Assembly: GCF_000015165.1 (NCBI RefSeq)
Contig: NC_009485.1
Span: forward strand, 434,001 to 498,000
Source: Bradyrhizobium sp. BTAi1
GTDB taxonomy: Bacteria; Pseudomonadota; Alphaproteobacteria; Rhizobiales; Xanthobacteraceae
Direction: 5' to 3'
Length of the DNA: 64,000 nt
Each line of letters starts with the position of its first letter. Within the stretch, counting starts at the first letter, position 1. Below, one piece after another: positions 1-7,551 of the stretch. Under the pieces are notes generated by a model that had not been told where the DNA came from, did no database searches, and worked only from the letters and a program-made list of their open reading frames with translations. The translations under genes and the position numbers were made by a program.

Positions 1-626
1 CCCATCTGGCCGGTCGTGCCGTCGCCTTCCAGCGCCAGGCGATAGATTAGCCGCACCGTGTCGGCGTGCAGTGGGTCGATCTCAAGCTTTTTCTTGGTCT
101 TGGCCCCGCGCTGCTCGGCCGCGACAACACGGTAGCCGATGGGCGGCAGCGAGCCATTCCAGAAGCCTTGGCGGGCGTTTTCCTTCAAGGCGCGCATCAC
201 ATGCTTGGCGTTTTCCTTCGACTGGTATTCATCGAACAGCGCCATGATCTGCCGCATCATCTGATGCACCGGATCATCGCCGATCTCCTGGGTGATCGAC
301 AGCAGCTTGACGCCGTTTTTGGCGAGCTTGCGGACGTAGAATTCCATATCGAAGGCGTCGCGGAAGAAGCGGCTGAACGAATGGACGATCACGACGTCGA
401 AGGGCGCGGGCTTCGACGTGCCTGCCTCGATCATGCGCTGGAACTCGGGGCGGCGGTCGTTGGTCGCCGATGCGCCCGGCTCCACAAAGGTCTCAACGAG
501 TTGATAGCCGCGCGCCTCGCAATAGGCTTCGCCCTGCCGCTTCTGGTCTGGAATGGAAACATCATGCTCCGCCTGCCGCGCCGTCGAGACGCGCAGGTAG
601 AGGGCGGCGCGTAGCGGCACGGTCAT
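1..626 (-). CDS. Serine site-specific recombinase (resolvase/invertase family), C-terminus beyond window
   Basis: Large serine recombinase that would cut and rejoin DNA at specific sites. Reading from the ATG at 626 on the minus strand gives an N-terminal resolvase domain: the LYLRVSTARQ motif carries the catalytic serine, followed by a DQKRQGEAYC stretch, the HSFSRFFRD active-site segment, and then the start of a recombinase domain (NGSLPPIGYR). A Shine-Dalgarno AAGGAGA lies about 8 bases upstream of the ATG. About 208 codons are visible; the rest runs past base 1, so whether the gene is intact cannot be judged. Next to higBA and tra genes it probably belongs to the mobile element and could be its integrase or a resolvase. 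Family call is firm; role is inference. Confidence 0.9.
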   Translation of the reverse strand, partial: MTVPLRAALYLRVSTARQAEHDVSIPDQKRQGEAYCEARGYQLVETFVEPGASATNDRRPEFQRMIEAGTSKPAPFDVVIVHSFSRFFRDAFDMEFYVRKLAKNGVKLLSITQEIGDDPVHQMMRQIMALFDEYQSKENAKHVMRALKENARQGFWNGSLPPIGYRVVAAEQRGAKTKKKLEIDPLHADTVRLIYRLALEGDGTTGQM

Positions 627-687
627 GGGCGATGTCTCCTTCTCGAATAATGGTCCCGGCCCGAATCATCGGGCTGCATGGTCCCGC

Positions 688-1014
688 TCAGGCAGCCTTC
701 TTCACGGGACGCGCGCGCTCGACCCGTTCGCGCTCCTTGGGTGTATTCATCACCTCCCAAAGATCGTTACGCCGCTGCACGTTGAGCCAGAAGTCGGGGC
801 TGTTGCCGAACACACGGGCCAGGATCAGCGCCGTCGCGGCCGTCACGTTTCTGCGGTTGCCGCACAGTTCGTTGACGTGTTTGCGCTGGACGCCCATCGC
901 CTCGGCGAGCGCCCCCTGCGTCAGTCCCATCGGCTCCATGAACTCTTCGGTCAGTATCTCGCCGACGCTCGCCGGCTTGCGCTTGGTGGTCAGCATGGTT
1001 TGCCTCGTTCTCAT
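688..1014 (-). CDS. higA: HigA-type antitoxin (XRE family)
   Basis: Antitoxin of a type II toxin-antitoxin pair: a 108-residue DNA-binding protein expected to bind and neutralise the HigB toxin and to repress its own promoter. The sequence shows the family's opening (PASVGEILTEEFMEPMGLTQ), an XRE helix-turn-helix around residues 27-60 (LAEAMGVQRKHVNELCGNRR) and the typical tail (FGNSPDFWLNVQRRNDLWEV). It follows higB with a 4-base overlap, so translation is probably coupled; toxin-first order is typical of hig modules. A second in-frame ATG (M7) is an equally possible start. On a mobile element such a module usually stabilises maintenance. Confidence 0.9.
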   Translation of the reverse strand: MRTRQTMLTTKRKPASVGEILTEEFMEPMGLTQGALAEAMGVQRKHVNELCGNRRNVTAATALILARVFGNSPDFWLNVQRRNDLWEVMNTPKERERVERARPVKKAA

Positions 1015-1307
1015 CGGTAGCTGTGATCGTCCAGATAGATTCCGCCGGCCTCGCCGCGTTCACCATCCCAGCGAAAGACCAGCCGGTATTGCTTGTTGAC
1101 GCGGATCGAGCGGAGACCCGCCAGATTGCCTTTCAGCTTCTCGAAATGATTGCTGGGTGGCACAAGCAAGTCCTGATCGGTCGTGGCGTCGTCAATCATC
1201 TGGAGCTTGCGGAACAACCTGGCTTCCAGGTCGGATGGGATGTTGCGGGAGTGGGCGTCGTCCACGAAGAAAGCCCGCAACCATTCATCCCGAAAGCCAA
1301 CGATCAT
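1011..1307 (-). CDS. higB: HigB/RelE-type toxin
   Basis: Toxin of the higBA module, a 98-residue RelE-fold mRNA interferase of the HigB branch that cleaves mRNA on the ribosome. Family features seen: MIVGFRDEWLRAFF opening, the central LKGNLAGLRSIRVNKQYRLVFRW segment with conserved basic residues, and the C-terminal YLDDHSYR where the His/Tyr are typical of the active site. GGAGAGG stands just upstream of the start. The stop overlaps the higA start (ATGA). An inverted repeat 20 bases long lies 20 bases upstream and may be the autoregulatory operator. Confidence 0.9.
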   Translation of the reverse strand: MIVGFRDEWLRAFFVDDAHSRNIPSDLEARLFRKLQMIDDATTDQDLLVPPSNHFEKLKGNLAGLRSIRVNKQYRLVFRWDGERGEAGGIYLDDHSYR

Positions 1308-1326
1308 CCAGCCTCTCCAGTTATGA

Positions 1327-1346
1327 GTATATGTACCACACTATAC
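1327..1346. promoter_or_regulatory. Candidate operator upstream of higBA
   Basis: GTATA-N10-TATAC inverted repeat, 20 bases before the higB start. On the minus strand it overlaps a TATAGT that could be a -10 box, but no convincing -35 is seen at the right distance. HigA proteins commonly bind short palindromes over their own promoter; binding here is inference. Confidence 0.35.
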
Positions 1347-1367
1347 CTCACATTGCAATGGGGGCGG

Positions 1368-1613
1368 TCAGCCCTTGGAGCCGAACAACTCGTCGAAGAT
1401 GTCGCCGAACCATTGCTCGAATACCTCGATCTCGGCCTCTGTGACCGGAACAGGATGGGGCCAGTCGTCAGTGACGGTCCAGGTGGACAGGTCATGCTTG
1501 GGCGGCCTACCGGGGAACGGCCACGGGTAGCCCAATAGTGCTTCAAGCTGCTCCGACGCCGTAGGCGGCCTGACGCGCCGGGCGCGGGAGCGCGCGCCGC
1601 GATCAGACGCCAT
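1368..1613 (-). CDS. Small acidic-tailed hypothetical protein downstream of alpA
   Basis: An 81-residue protein of no family I recognise. The N-terminus is basic (MASDRGARSRARRVRPP); the rest has a proline/tryptophan-rich middle (LLGYPWPFPGRPPKHDLS) and an acidic amphipathic end (EIEVFEQWFGDIFDELF). The start overlaps the end of the AlpA-like gene by 11 bases and has no clear ribosome site of its own, which suggests translational coupling. Its constant company with a transfer-element regulator suggests an accessory role on the mobile element. Function unknown. Confidence 0.6.
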   Translation of the reverse strand: MASDRGARSRARRVRPPTASEQLEALLGYPWPFPGRPPKHDLSTWTVTDDWPHPVPVTEAEIEVFEQWFGDIFDELFGSKG

Positions 1614-1821
1614 CGAGGCCGCGCCCGCTTCCCGGTCGCCACGCCACGGGGTTGGCGACCCATCGGTCGATGTCGGATTCCCGCCAGCCCGCGCCGTTGA
1701 CGCTGATCTTGATCTGGGGCGGGAACGTGCCCTCGGCGATCTTGCGGTAGATGGTGGACCGGGACAGGCCGGTGCGGGCGAGAACGGTTTTGAGGCGGAC
1801 GATACGGTCTGATGCGAGCAT
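1603..1821 (-). CDS. AlpA-family helix-turn-helix regulator (excisionase-like)
   Basis: A 72-residue DNA-binding protein of the AlpA / phage transcriptional activator family. It carries the signature IVRLKTVLARTGLSRSTIYR helix-turn-helix followed by the FPPQIKIS wing and the WRESDIDRWV ending. Such proteins act as activators or excisionase-like factors for integrated elements. GGAGG lies about 13 bases upstream of the ATG, a little far. It sits between the relaxase gene and higBA on the same strand, as expected for an element-borne control gene. Its target here is not known. Confidence 0.8.
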   Translation of the reverse strand: MLASDRIVRLKTVLARTGLSRSTIYRKIAEGTFPPQIKISVNGAGWRESDIDRWVANPVAWRPGSGRGLDGV

Positions 1822-1950
1822 GGCTGCGCTGCCTCCAGCTGGCTGTTCGTGGGACTGCCGGGACAGGCAAACGCAACGATTTGTCGTTGTGCAATAGATA
1901 GTTAGGCGTCGTAGGGCTGTGGCGTGGAGACGGCGAAAAATAGGATGGTT

Positions 1951-4857
1951 CTACAACCCGAGACCCCGGCCCCGACCGAGCCCGAACGTGAGGGTGAGGT
2001 CGCGGCCGACGCTCATCCCCGAATCGAATGAGATGCCGAGTTCCCGCTTGCGGCCCGCCAGAAGGGACTCCATTTGCGGGTCGCGTTCGAGGCTCTGCGC
2101 CATGTTCCCCATTTCCGTCCGCGCGGCCCGATGGCCGGCATAGTCGCCCGCCGCATAGCGTTCCTCACTGGCCCTGTGCAGATTTCGCCAGCGTTCCACG
2201 AAACGGTCGGCGCGGCGGGCCGGTTCGGTGCGCAGCTCGGTTTCCAGTTGCAGGGCGCGGATCGCGCGCCGGGCGTCGCCTAACGCCGCCTCCGCCGCAA
2301 GCTCCGGGTTTTTCTTGTAGGCCGCCTCAGCGTCATGCGAGCCGTAGGGGCGCACCTCCTCGAACCGCTGGCGCGCCTCCTGCAATTCCCTGATCTGATC
2401 GGGGCTGGCCCTGCCGCCCTGGTCCTGCGCCGTGAAGATCGCATCGACGGCGCGGGCATGGCGGACGAGCGCCCGGCCACGGGAGCGGCGCAAAGCTTCC
2501 TCGGGGTCTTCCTCTACCTTCCTTTCCGGCCCCTGTTCGCTCTCGGCGGGCAGGCGCAACCCGTCGAACATGCCGCGCACCTTTTCGGGCACTTGGCGGA
2601 CAATCTCGACGACCCGGTCCACGCGCTCGCGGAAGGTGATGCCGCGCCGTTCGGCATAGTCGCGGGCGGGTTCGTAGTCGCTCGCCATGTCCTTGGCCCG
2701 GTCGCGTGATAAGACGCTAATGAGCTTGTCCTGACTGGCGAAGTCGTCGCGGCCATAGTGCAGGTCCATACCGTCGCGGTGGCGCGAGAGGGCGACATAG
2801 CTGCCGTGAGCGTCCATGCCCGGTGTCGCCAGCACATGGGCGCGATCCACGGTCATACCCTGCGCTTTGTGGATCGTCGCGGCATAGCCGTGGTCGATGC
2901 GATTGTAGTCCTTCAGGTCGAACGCCACATCGCGGCCGTCATCGGTGCGCACGGTCATGCTCTGGGCGTTGACTTGCTCGATGGTCCCGAGCGTGCCGTT
3001 CTTCACGCCAAGCCCGCGCTCGTTAGCCAAGAACATCACGCGGTCGCCAGGTGCGAAGTTCCGGGCACCGCGTTCGGCGGCGACATACACGTCGTCGCCA
3101 AGGTTTCCGGCTTCACGCATCCGCCCACGCGCCACCTCGTTTAGCGCGCGCACCTCGGCATTGGTGTGAGTGAGGATGATGCGGCTTGCGTCCGGGTTCG
3201 CCTGCCGCTCGCGGTCCCAGCGGTCGATCAATTCGCCGCGCGCCTGCTCGCGTGATGCGGCCTCATGCACCATGCCATGCGCGTCATAGGCATGGATCGC
3301 GTCGCCGGTTCGGCCGGTCGCCAGGTCGCGGGTGGCGTCGCGCTGCCAGTCCTGCCGCTGGCGGCGCACCTCGCCCATCTCCGCGCCGCGGTGGCGTTCG
3401 TGGATCGAACGGAACGCCGCGCCCGCCTCGATGGATTGCAACTGCTGCGGATCGCCGACCAGCACGACCTTCGCGCCCGCGTCGGCGGCATGGGACAGCA
3501 CGCGCTCAAACTGCCGCGTGCCGACCATGCCCGCCTCGTCGATGACAAGCACATCGCGGGATGTGAGAAGGTCGCGGCCCTGCGCCCAACCATGCTCCAT
3601 GCTGGCGATGGTGCGCGATGCGATGCCTGATCCGCCCTCCAGATTCTCGGCGGCGATACCGGACAGGGCCGCGCCGCGCACGGTGTAACCGGCATCCTCC
3701 CAAGCCTCGCGCGCCACACCCAGCATCGCGCTCTTGCCCGTTCCGGCATACCCCACCACAATGCCAAGATCGCGTCCGTCCGTGACATGCGCCAGCGCCT
3801 CAGCCTGCTCGCCGGACAGGACAAGGCCGCGATCCGCCGCGCGGGCCAATGCGGCTTCGCGGTTCCTGCCGCTGACCTCATGACGTTCCCGTTCAGCCAT
3901 CATCGCGGCGGCCCGATGCAGGCGCTGTTCTGCCTCGATCATCTCGCGGGTCGTGAAACGCTCCTCGCCGCGACCGTCCTTGCCGAGTTCGACAAGATCG
4001 GGCGCGTTACGCATCGCGCCCATCACTTCGTTGAACTGCTCCACGCCGTCGCTGTGCCGGTGCGCGAACATCGCCAGGTCACGCCGAGTGAAGGTCGATT
4101 GCTGCCGCGTGATCGCGTCAAGCGCGGTGGACGGATCGGCGACGATCCGCGCGCCATTCTCGCGGGCGATGCGCCTGTGGTCCTCGGCGCGGTCGGCCTC
4201 AAGCCCGGCGGCCTCGATGCGTTGCGCGGGCGCGCCGATCTTGGTCTGCGGTTCAAGGCCGATGCCCTGGGCCTCAAGGCTGCGATGGTCGATCCGCGCG
4301 TCGATGTCGAGTTCGGCCAGCCGCTCGTTGACATGATCGGCCCAACGCTCGCGCCAATGCTCCACAAACTCCGTGCGGTTCCAGTCCCGCGCCTTCGGGC
4401 CGAAACCGTTCTCGTCCACCGACCGCATGGTGAGCATGACGTGGGCGTGGGGCTTGGGCTGGCCGTCCGCGCCCATGTCGCAATGCACGTTGAGGTCGGC
4501 GATCATGCCCCGATCCACGAACTCGGCCTTCACGAAGTCGCGGGCGAGTTCGACGCCCTGCGCCTGCGGCATCTCGCGCGGGATAGCGAACTCCACCTCG
4601 CGGCAAAGCTGGGCGTCCTTCCGCTTCTCGAACGCTTCGACATCGTTCCAGAGCTTTTCGCGGTCGTGCCATTCCTCCGGCGCGTTCTCCGGCAGCATGA
4701 CCTCGGAATGAACCACGCCGCGCTTGGCGGAAAAGTCCTGATCGCGGCCTAGCCGGTTGTCCCGCAGCCGCGAGGCCGAACGGTAGGCGGCGGCTGCGAC
4801 CGCGCTGCGGCCCGCCGCGCGTCCGATGACCTGAACGGAGAAATGGTAGATCGCCAT
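1951..4857 (-). CDS. traA: MOBQ conjugative relaxase/helicase TraA
   Basis: Relaxase that nicks oriT, stays covalently bound to the transferred strand and unwinds it. I chose the ATG at 4857 (MAIYHFSVQVIGR), the conserved MobA/MobL start, rather than one 36 codons upstream; this gives 968 residues. Seen in order: tyrosine-containing AYRSASRL motif, the histidine motif HAHVMLTMR (residues ~160-170), then a RecD-like helicase with Walker A GYAGTGKSAML and Walker B VLVIDEAGMVG, helicase motifs HTNAEVRALN and ATIHKAQGMTVDRA, and a charged C-terminal region. It resembles Ti-plasmid TraA but is somewhat shorter. It is divergent from traC-traD with the oriT between them, the usual Ti-type layout. 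Confidence 0.93.
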   Translation of the reverse strand: MAIYHFSVQVIGRAAGRSAVAAAAYRSASRLRDNRLGRDQDFSAKRGVVHSEVMLPENAPEEWHDREKLWNDVEAFEKRKDAQLCREVEFAIPREMPQAQGVELARDFVKAEFVDRGMIADLNVHCDMGADGQPKPHAHVMLTMRSVDENGFGPKARDWNRTEFVEHWRERWADHVNERLAELDIDARIDHRSLEAQGIGLEPQTKIGAPAQRIEAAGLEADRAEDHRRIARENGARIVADPSTALDAITRQQSTFTRRDLAMFAHRHSDGVEQFNEVMGAMRNAPDLVELGKDGRGEERFTTREMIEAEQRLHRAAAMMAERERHEVSGRNREAALARAADRGLVLSGEQAEALAHVTDGRDLGIVVGYAGTGKSAMLGVAREAWEDAGYTVRGAALSGIAAENLEGGSGIASRTIASMEHGWAQGRDLLTSRDVLVIDEAGMVGTRQFERVLSHAADAGAKVVLVGDPQQLQSIEAGAAFRSIHERHRGAEMGEVRRQRQDWQRDATRDLATGRTGDAIHAYDAHGMVHEAASREQARGELIDRWDRERQANPDASRIILTHTNAEVRALNEVARGRMREAGNLGDDVYVAAERGARNFAPGDRVMFLANERGLGVKNGTLGTIEQVNAQSMTVRTDDGRDVAFDLKDYNRIDHGYAATIHKAQGMTVDRAHVLATPGMDAHGSYVALSRHRDGMDLHYGRDDFASQDKLISVLSRDRAKDMASDYEPARDYAERRGITFRERVDRVVEIVRQVPEKVRGMFDGLRLPAESEQGPERKVEEDPEEALRRSRGRALVRHARAVDAIFTAQDQGGRASPDQIRELQEARQRFEEVRPYGSHDAEAAYKKNPELAAEAALGDARRAIRALQLETELRTEPARRADRFVERWRNLHRASEERYAAGDYAGHRAARTEMGNMAQSLERDPQMESLLAGRKRELGISFDSGMSVGRDLTLTFGLGRGRGLGL

Positions 4858-4887
4858 GGCGACCGACCAGATACTGCTCTGAAGCGC

Positions 4888-4916
4888 ACGTCGGAACGAC
4901 GTATAAGCGCGCCCTC
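4888..4916 (+). other. oriT: Origin of transfer (oriT) nick region, RSF1010/Ti type
   Basis: An inverted repeat ACGTCG-GAA-CGACGT (4888-4902) is followed directly by ATAAGCGCGCCCTC. The last part closely matches the nick consensus TAAGTGCG/CCCT that I recall for RSF1010- and Ti-type origins; by analogy the nick would fall between 4911 and 4912. It lies exactly where Ti-type systems keep oriT: between the divergent traA and traC genes. Confidence 0.75.
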
Positions 4917-5025
4917 GAAACAAATTTCTCGGGATGATCCGCGCTGTTCCACGCCGTCCCGGCAACCTTACAGCATTCCGGCCGACACGAAACTATCATC
5001 GCTCCATCGATTGCCTATGGAGGAC

Positions 5026-5355
5026 ATGATGCGAAAACCGAGAGACTTCGATGCGGAACTCAAAGCGCTTGAGGACAAGGCGCGAGACCTGAAAGCCCGC
5101 AAGGTGCAGCAGCTCGGCGAGCTGGTCATCTCGACCGGAGCCGACGCCCTCAGCGCCGACGAACTGGCGGGCGCGCTGATCGTGCTGACGGAGACGAAAG
5201 ATACCGGAAAGAGGGAGGCATGGGCCAAGCGCGGCGCCGCGTTCTTTCAGGGCCGGGCGCGGCGATCTGTATCAGCGCCTGACCGCGACGGTGGCGACCC
5301 TCCGGCGCAACCGGGCGGCGCACAACCGACATCGGGCGGCGCTGGCGCGACATAA
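5026..5355 (+). CDS. traC: Conjugal transfer protein TraC
   Basis: Small accessory protein of Ti-type DNA processing (relaxosome). A strong TATGGAGG sequence precedes tandem ATGs at 5026 and 5029; either could start the 108-109 residue product. The sequence is highly charged and helical (RDFDAELKALEDKARDLKAR), with the typical LGELVISTGADALSADELAG segment, then a low-complexity Ala/Gly/Pro tail. It is followed after one base by traD, and lies on the opposite side of oriT from traA. Family call rests on sequence pattern and gene order. Confidence 0.8.
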   Translation: MMRKPRDFDAELKALEDKARDLKARKVQQLGELVISTGADALSADELAGALIVLTETKDTGKREAWAKRGAAFFQGRARRSVSAPDRDGGDPPAQPGGAQPTSGGAGAT

Positions 5356-5356
5356 C

Positions 5357-5575
5357 ATGCGAACCTGGCAGCTCGAACGCCGCAAACGCACGCGGCATCT
5401 CATCGAACTCGGCGGCCTTGTCGTCAAGGCCGGCATCGTGGACCTGACCGGCGACGACCGCGCCATGATCTACGGCGCGCTGCTCTGGATGGCCGACAAG
5501 CTCCAAAGCGATCAGGGCGAACATGCGCGAACTCTCTGGAACGCGAAGGGCAAGCAGGCGTTCGAGGATGACTAA
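5357..5575 (+). CDS. traD: Conjugal transfer protein TraD
   Basis: Small Ti-type transfer protein of 72 residues; I place the start at the ATG one base after the traC stop, giving MRTWQLERRKRTRHLIELGG, the usual opening of the family, rather than at an upstream in-frame ATG inside traC. The LIELGGLVVKAGI and YGALLWMAD segments are typical. Its precise job in transfer is not established. In Ti-type clusters traG, the type IV coupling protein, comes next; here there are only about 70 bases before the end of an IS256 element, so traG is missing. Confidence 0.8.
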   Translation: MRTWQLERRKRTRHLIELGGLVVKAGIVDLTGDDRAMIYGALLWMADKLQSDQGEHARTLWNAKGKQAFEDD

Positions 5576-5744
5576 GCATCAGTATCGCCAAACGACGCGC
5601 CCCCTCGATAGGCGTTGTGGTTATGGAAAGAAGGATCAGCGTCAAGGAGCTATCGCTGAAAGTTGGTGACGGCGGGAATCGGAAAGGCGGCATATCGTGG
5701 GGGTGCTTGACGCCTCCACTTCTCCACCGAAGGAGCGATATGCC

Positions 5745-6290
5745 GTGTCCAACGATAACGTCATCCAGCTGATTCAGCCAGGAATCTTCGACGATCAACT
5801 CACAGAAGTGTTGCGCAACGGGGCACGTGCCCTTCTCGCCAAGGCGATCGAGGCCGAAGTCGCGGACTTTCTCGGCCAGCATGCCGATTTGAAGACCGCG
5901 GACGGCCACCAGCGCGTCGTGCGCCACGGTCACCTGCCGGAACGCGAGGTGATGACCGGCATCGGTCCGGTTGCCGTCCGCCAGCCACGTGTACGCGATC
6001 GCGAGGCGGCCGCCACCGACCCCGACCGCACCCGGTTCTCTCCGTCGATCCTGCCGCCCTACATGCGCCGCTCGAAATCGATCGAGACGCTGCTGCCGAT
6101 CCTTTAGCTGAAGGGTATCTCGACCGGCGACTTCTCGGAGGCGCTGGCTGCGCTGCTCGGCAAGGATGCTGCCGGGTTGTCGGCTTCCGCCATCGGTCGC
6201 CTGAAGGACGGTTGGCTCGATGAACACACCGCGTGGCAGAAGCGCGATCTGTCGGCAAAGCGCTACGTCTATGACCTGACCGGGCTTTTT
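5745..6290 (+). pseudogene. IS256-family transposase, N-terminal fragment with internal stop
   Basis: From a GTG at 5745 (AAGGAG nine bases upstream) the frame reads an IS256 transposase: ALLAKAIEAEVADFLGQHAD, GHLPEREVMTGIGPVAVRQP, then LPPYMRRSKSIETLLPIL. A TAG at 6105-6107 stands where relatives I know have a tyrosine codon; beyond it the same frame continues LKGISTGDFSEALAALLG to KRYVYDLTGLF and ends at the IS3 insertion. So the copy has a nonsense mutation and has lost everything after about residue 180. The matching C-terminal end lies at 8990-9274. Confidence 0.85.
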
Positions 6291-6336
6291 TGAACCAAGC
6301 TTTGTGAGAAAGTGAGCTTGGAAAGGAGCTTTGATC

Positions 6337-6615
6337 ATGCCGAAGAAGAGGTTCAATGCGGAGCAGATCGTGGTGCTGCTGCGCCAGATTGAAGTGTTGA
6401 TGTCGCAGGGCAAGGCCGCGCCGGTGGCCTGCCGGGAAGCCGGAATTTCGCAGCAGAGTTATTATCGCTGGCGAAAGGAATACGGTGGTCTTGAGCTCGA
6501 TCAGGCGAAGCGGATGAAGGATCTGGAGCGGGAGAATATCCGCCTCAAGCGTCTCGTTGCCGATCTGTCGCTGGAGAAGCAGGTGCTCAAGGACGTTGCC
6601 TCGGGAAACTTATAA
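6337..6615 (+). CDS. IS3-family transposase OrfA
   Basis: A 92-residue helix-turn-helix protein that recognises the IS ends. Start at ATG 6337, with AAAGGAGC about eight bases upstream. Features: [17 protein letters not shown] opening, [20 protein letters not shown] helix-turn-helix, and a C-terminal leucine zipper ([20 protein letters not shown]). Near its end is the heptamer GGGAAAC at 6603-6609, in the right phase for a -1 ribosomal slip that would join it to OrfB, as IS3 elements do. Confidence 0.9.
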   Translation: MPKKRFNAEQIVVLLRQIEVLMSQGKAAPVACREAGISQQSYYRWRKEYGGLELDQAKRMKDLERENIRLKRLVADLSLEKQVLKDVASGNL

Positions 6616-7475
6616 GCCCCGAACGGCGCCGGCAGGCGGTCGATGGCATTCGAGGGAAGTACGGTCTCTCCGAACGCCAGGCCTGCCGGATCGTCGGCCA
6701 GCACCGCGGAACACAGCGATACGCCACCATCGTTCGATCTGATGAGGATGCGTTGACGAGAGCGATTATCTCTCTCGCGTCCCAATATGGGCGATATGGC
6801 TATCGTCGGATCACGTCGCTGCTGGTCGATGCCGGCTGGCACGTCGGATGTGATCGGGTCCAGCGGATCTGGCGCCGTGAGGGGCTAAAGGTACCCAGGA
6901 AGCAGAAGCCGCGGGGTCGGCTCTGGCTCAACGACGGATCCTGCATCCGTTTGAGGCCGCAGCATCGTAATCATGTCTGGAGCTACGACTTCGTCGAGGC
7001 GCAGACCCACGATGGGCGCAAGCTGCGGTTGATGACTTTGATCGACGAGTTCACCCGGGAATGCCTGGCAATCAGGGTGGCTCGCCGGATCAACAGCTTC
7101 GGTGTCATCGAGACGATGGCCGACGTAATGCTCGAACGCGGTGTGCCAGAACACATCCGGTCGGACAACGGCGCGGAGATGACAGCCAAGGTCGTGCGCA
7201 ACTGGTTCGCCAAGCTCGGAGCAAAGACGCTCTACATTGCGCCCGGCAGCCCATGGGAAAACGGCTACTGCGAGTCCTTCAACGGCAAACTGCGCGACGA
7301 ATGCCTGAACGGTGAAATCTTTTACAGCCTGAAGGAGGCCACTGTCGTCATCGAGCAATGGCGCAAGCACTTCAACACGATCCGACCGCACTCATCGCTG
7401 AGCTACCGGCCCCCGGCGCCGCAAACATCGGCGCCGACACTGCAGCATCTGGATCGGAGCGCAGCGATGCAGTAG
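6603..7475 (+). CDS. IS3-family transposase OrfB (made as an OrfAB fusion)
   Basis: Catalytic part of the transposase, an rve/DDE integrase domain. After a -1 slip at GGGAAAC the frame continues without a stop as [20 protein letters not shown] to 7475. DDE residues are visible in [20 protein letters not shown] and the glutamate of [20 protein letters not shown]. The ending [18 protein letters not shown] is typical. An independent TTG start at 6753 is also possible. The frame is complete, so this copy may be active. Confidence 0.88.
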   Translation, partial: GKLISPERRRQAVDGIRGKYGLSERQACRIVGQHRGTQRYATIVRSDEDALTRAIISLASQYGRYGYRRITSLLVDAGWHVGCDRVQRIWRREGLKVPRKQKPRGRLWLNDGSCIRLRPQHRNHVWSYDFVEAQTHDGRKLRLMTLIDEFTRECLAIRVARRINSFGVIETMADVMLERGVPEHIRSDNGAEMTAKVVRNWFAKLGAKTLYIAPGSPWENGYCESFNGKLRDECLNGEIFYSLKEATVVIEQWRKHFNTIRPHSSLSYRPPAPQTSAPTLQHLDRSAAMQ

Positions 7476-7551
7476 TCTCTATCCCGCTGGTCCAAAATAT
7501 CCGTCAGGTCAGCGAAGCGTGATGCGTCGGCTGCAAGCGTCACCGGACTGC

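Larger units (their letters stand above)
6291..7494 (+). mobile_element. IS3-family insertion sequence
   Basis: About 1.2 kb with orfA and orfB in overlapping frames. Imperfect ends are TGAACCAAGC at 6291 and, reversed, TGGACCAGCG ending at 7494; the exact boundaries are uncertain by a few bases and no clear duplication is visible. It sits inside the broken IS256 transposase gene, so it arrived later. Relationship to the IS407 subgroup is suggested by the OrfB sequence. Confidence 0.75.

Noticed and set aside
1..626. Attachment site or tRNA at the left edge to define the island
   Set aside because: No tRNA and no direct repeat matching the right side (41.5-42.9 kb) could be recognised; the true left border is probably outside the window.
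3787..4752. Long open frame on the plus strand (321 codons) opposite traA
   Set aside because: It is the antisense of the relaxase gene, which has clear MobA and helicase motifs; the plus-strand translation has no recognisable domain.
5639..5646. Possible target-site duplication of the IS256 element
   Set aside because: The bases next to the two inverted repeats do not match; only a displaced TCAAG is shared, which is not enough.
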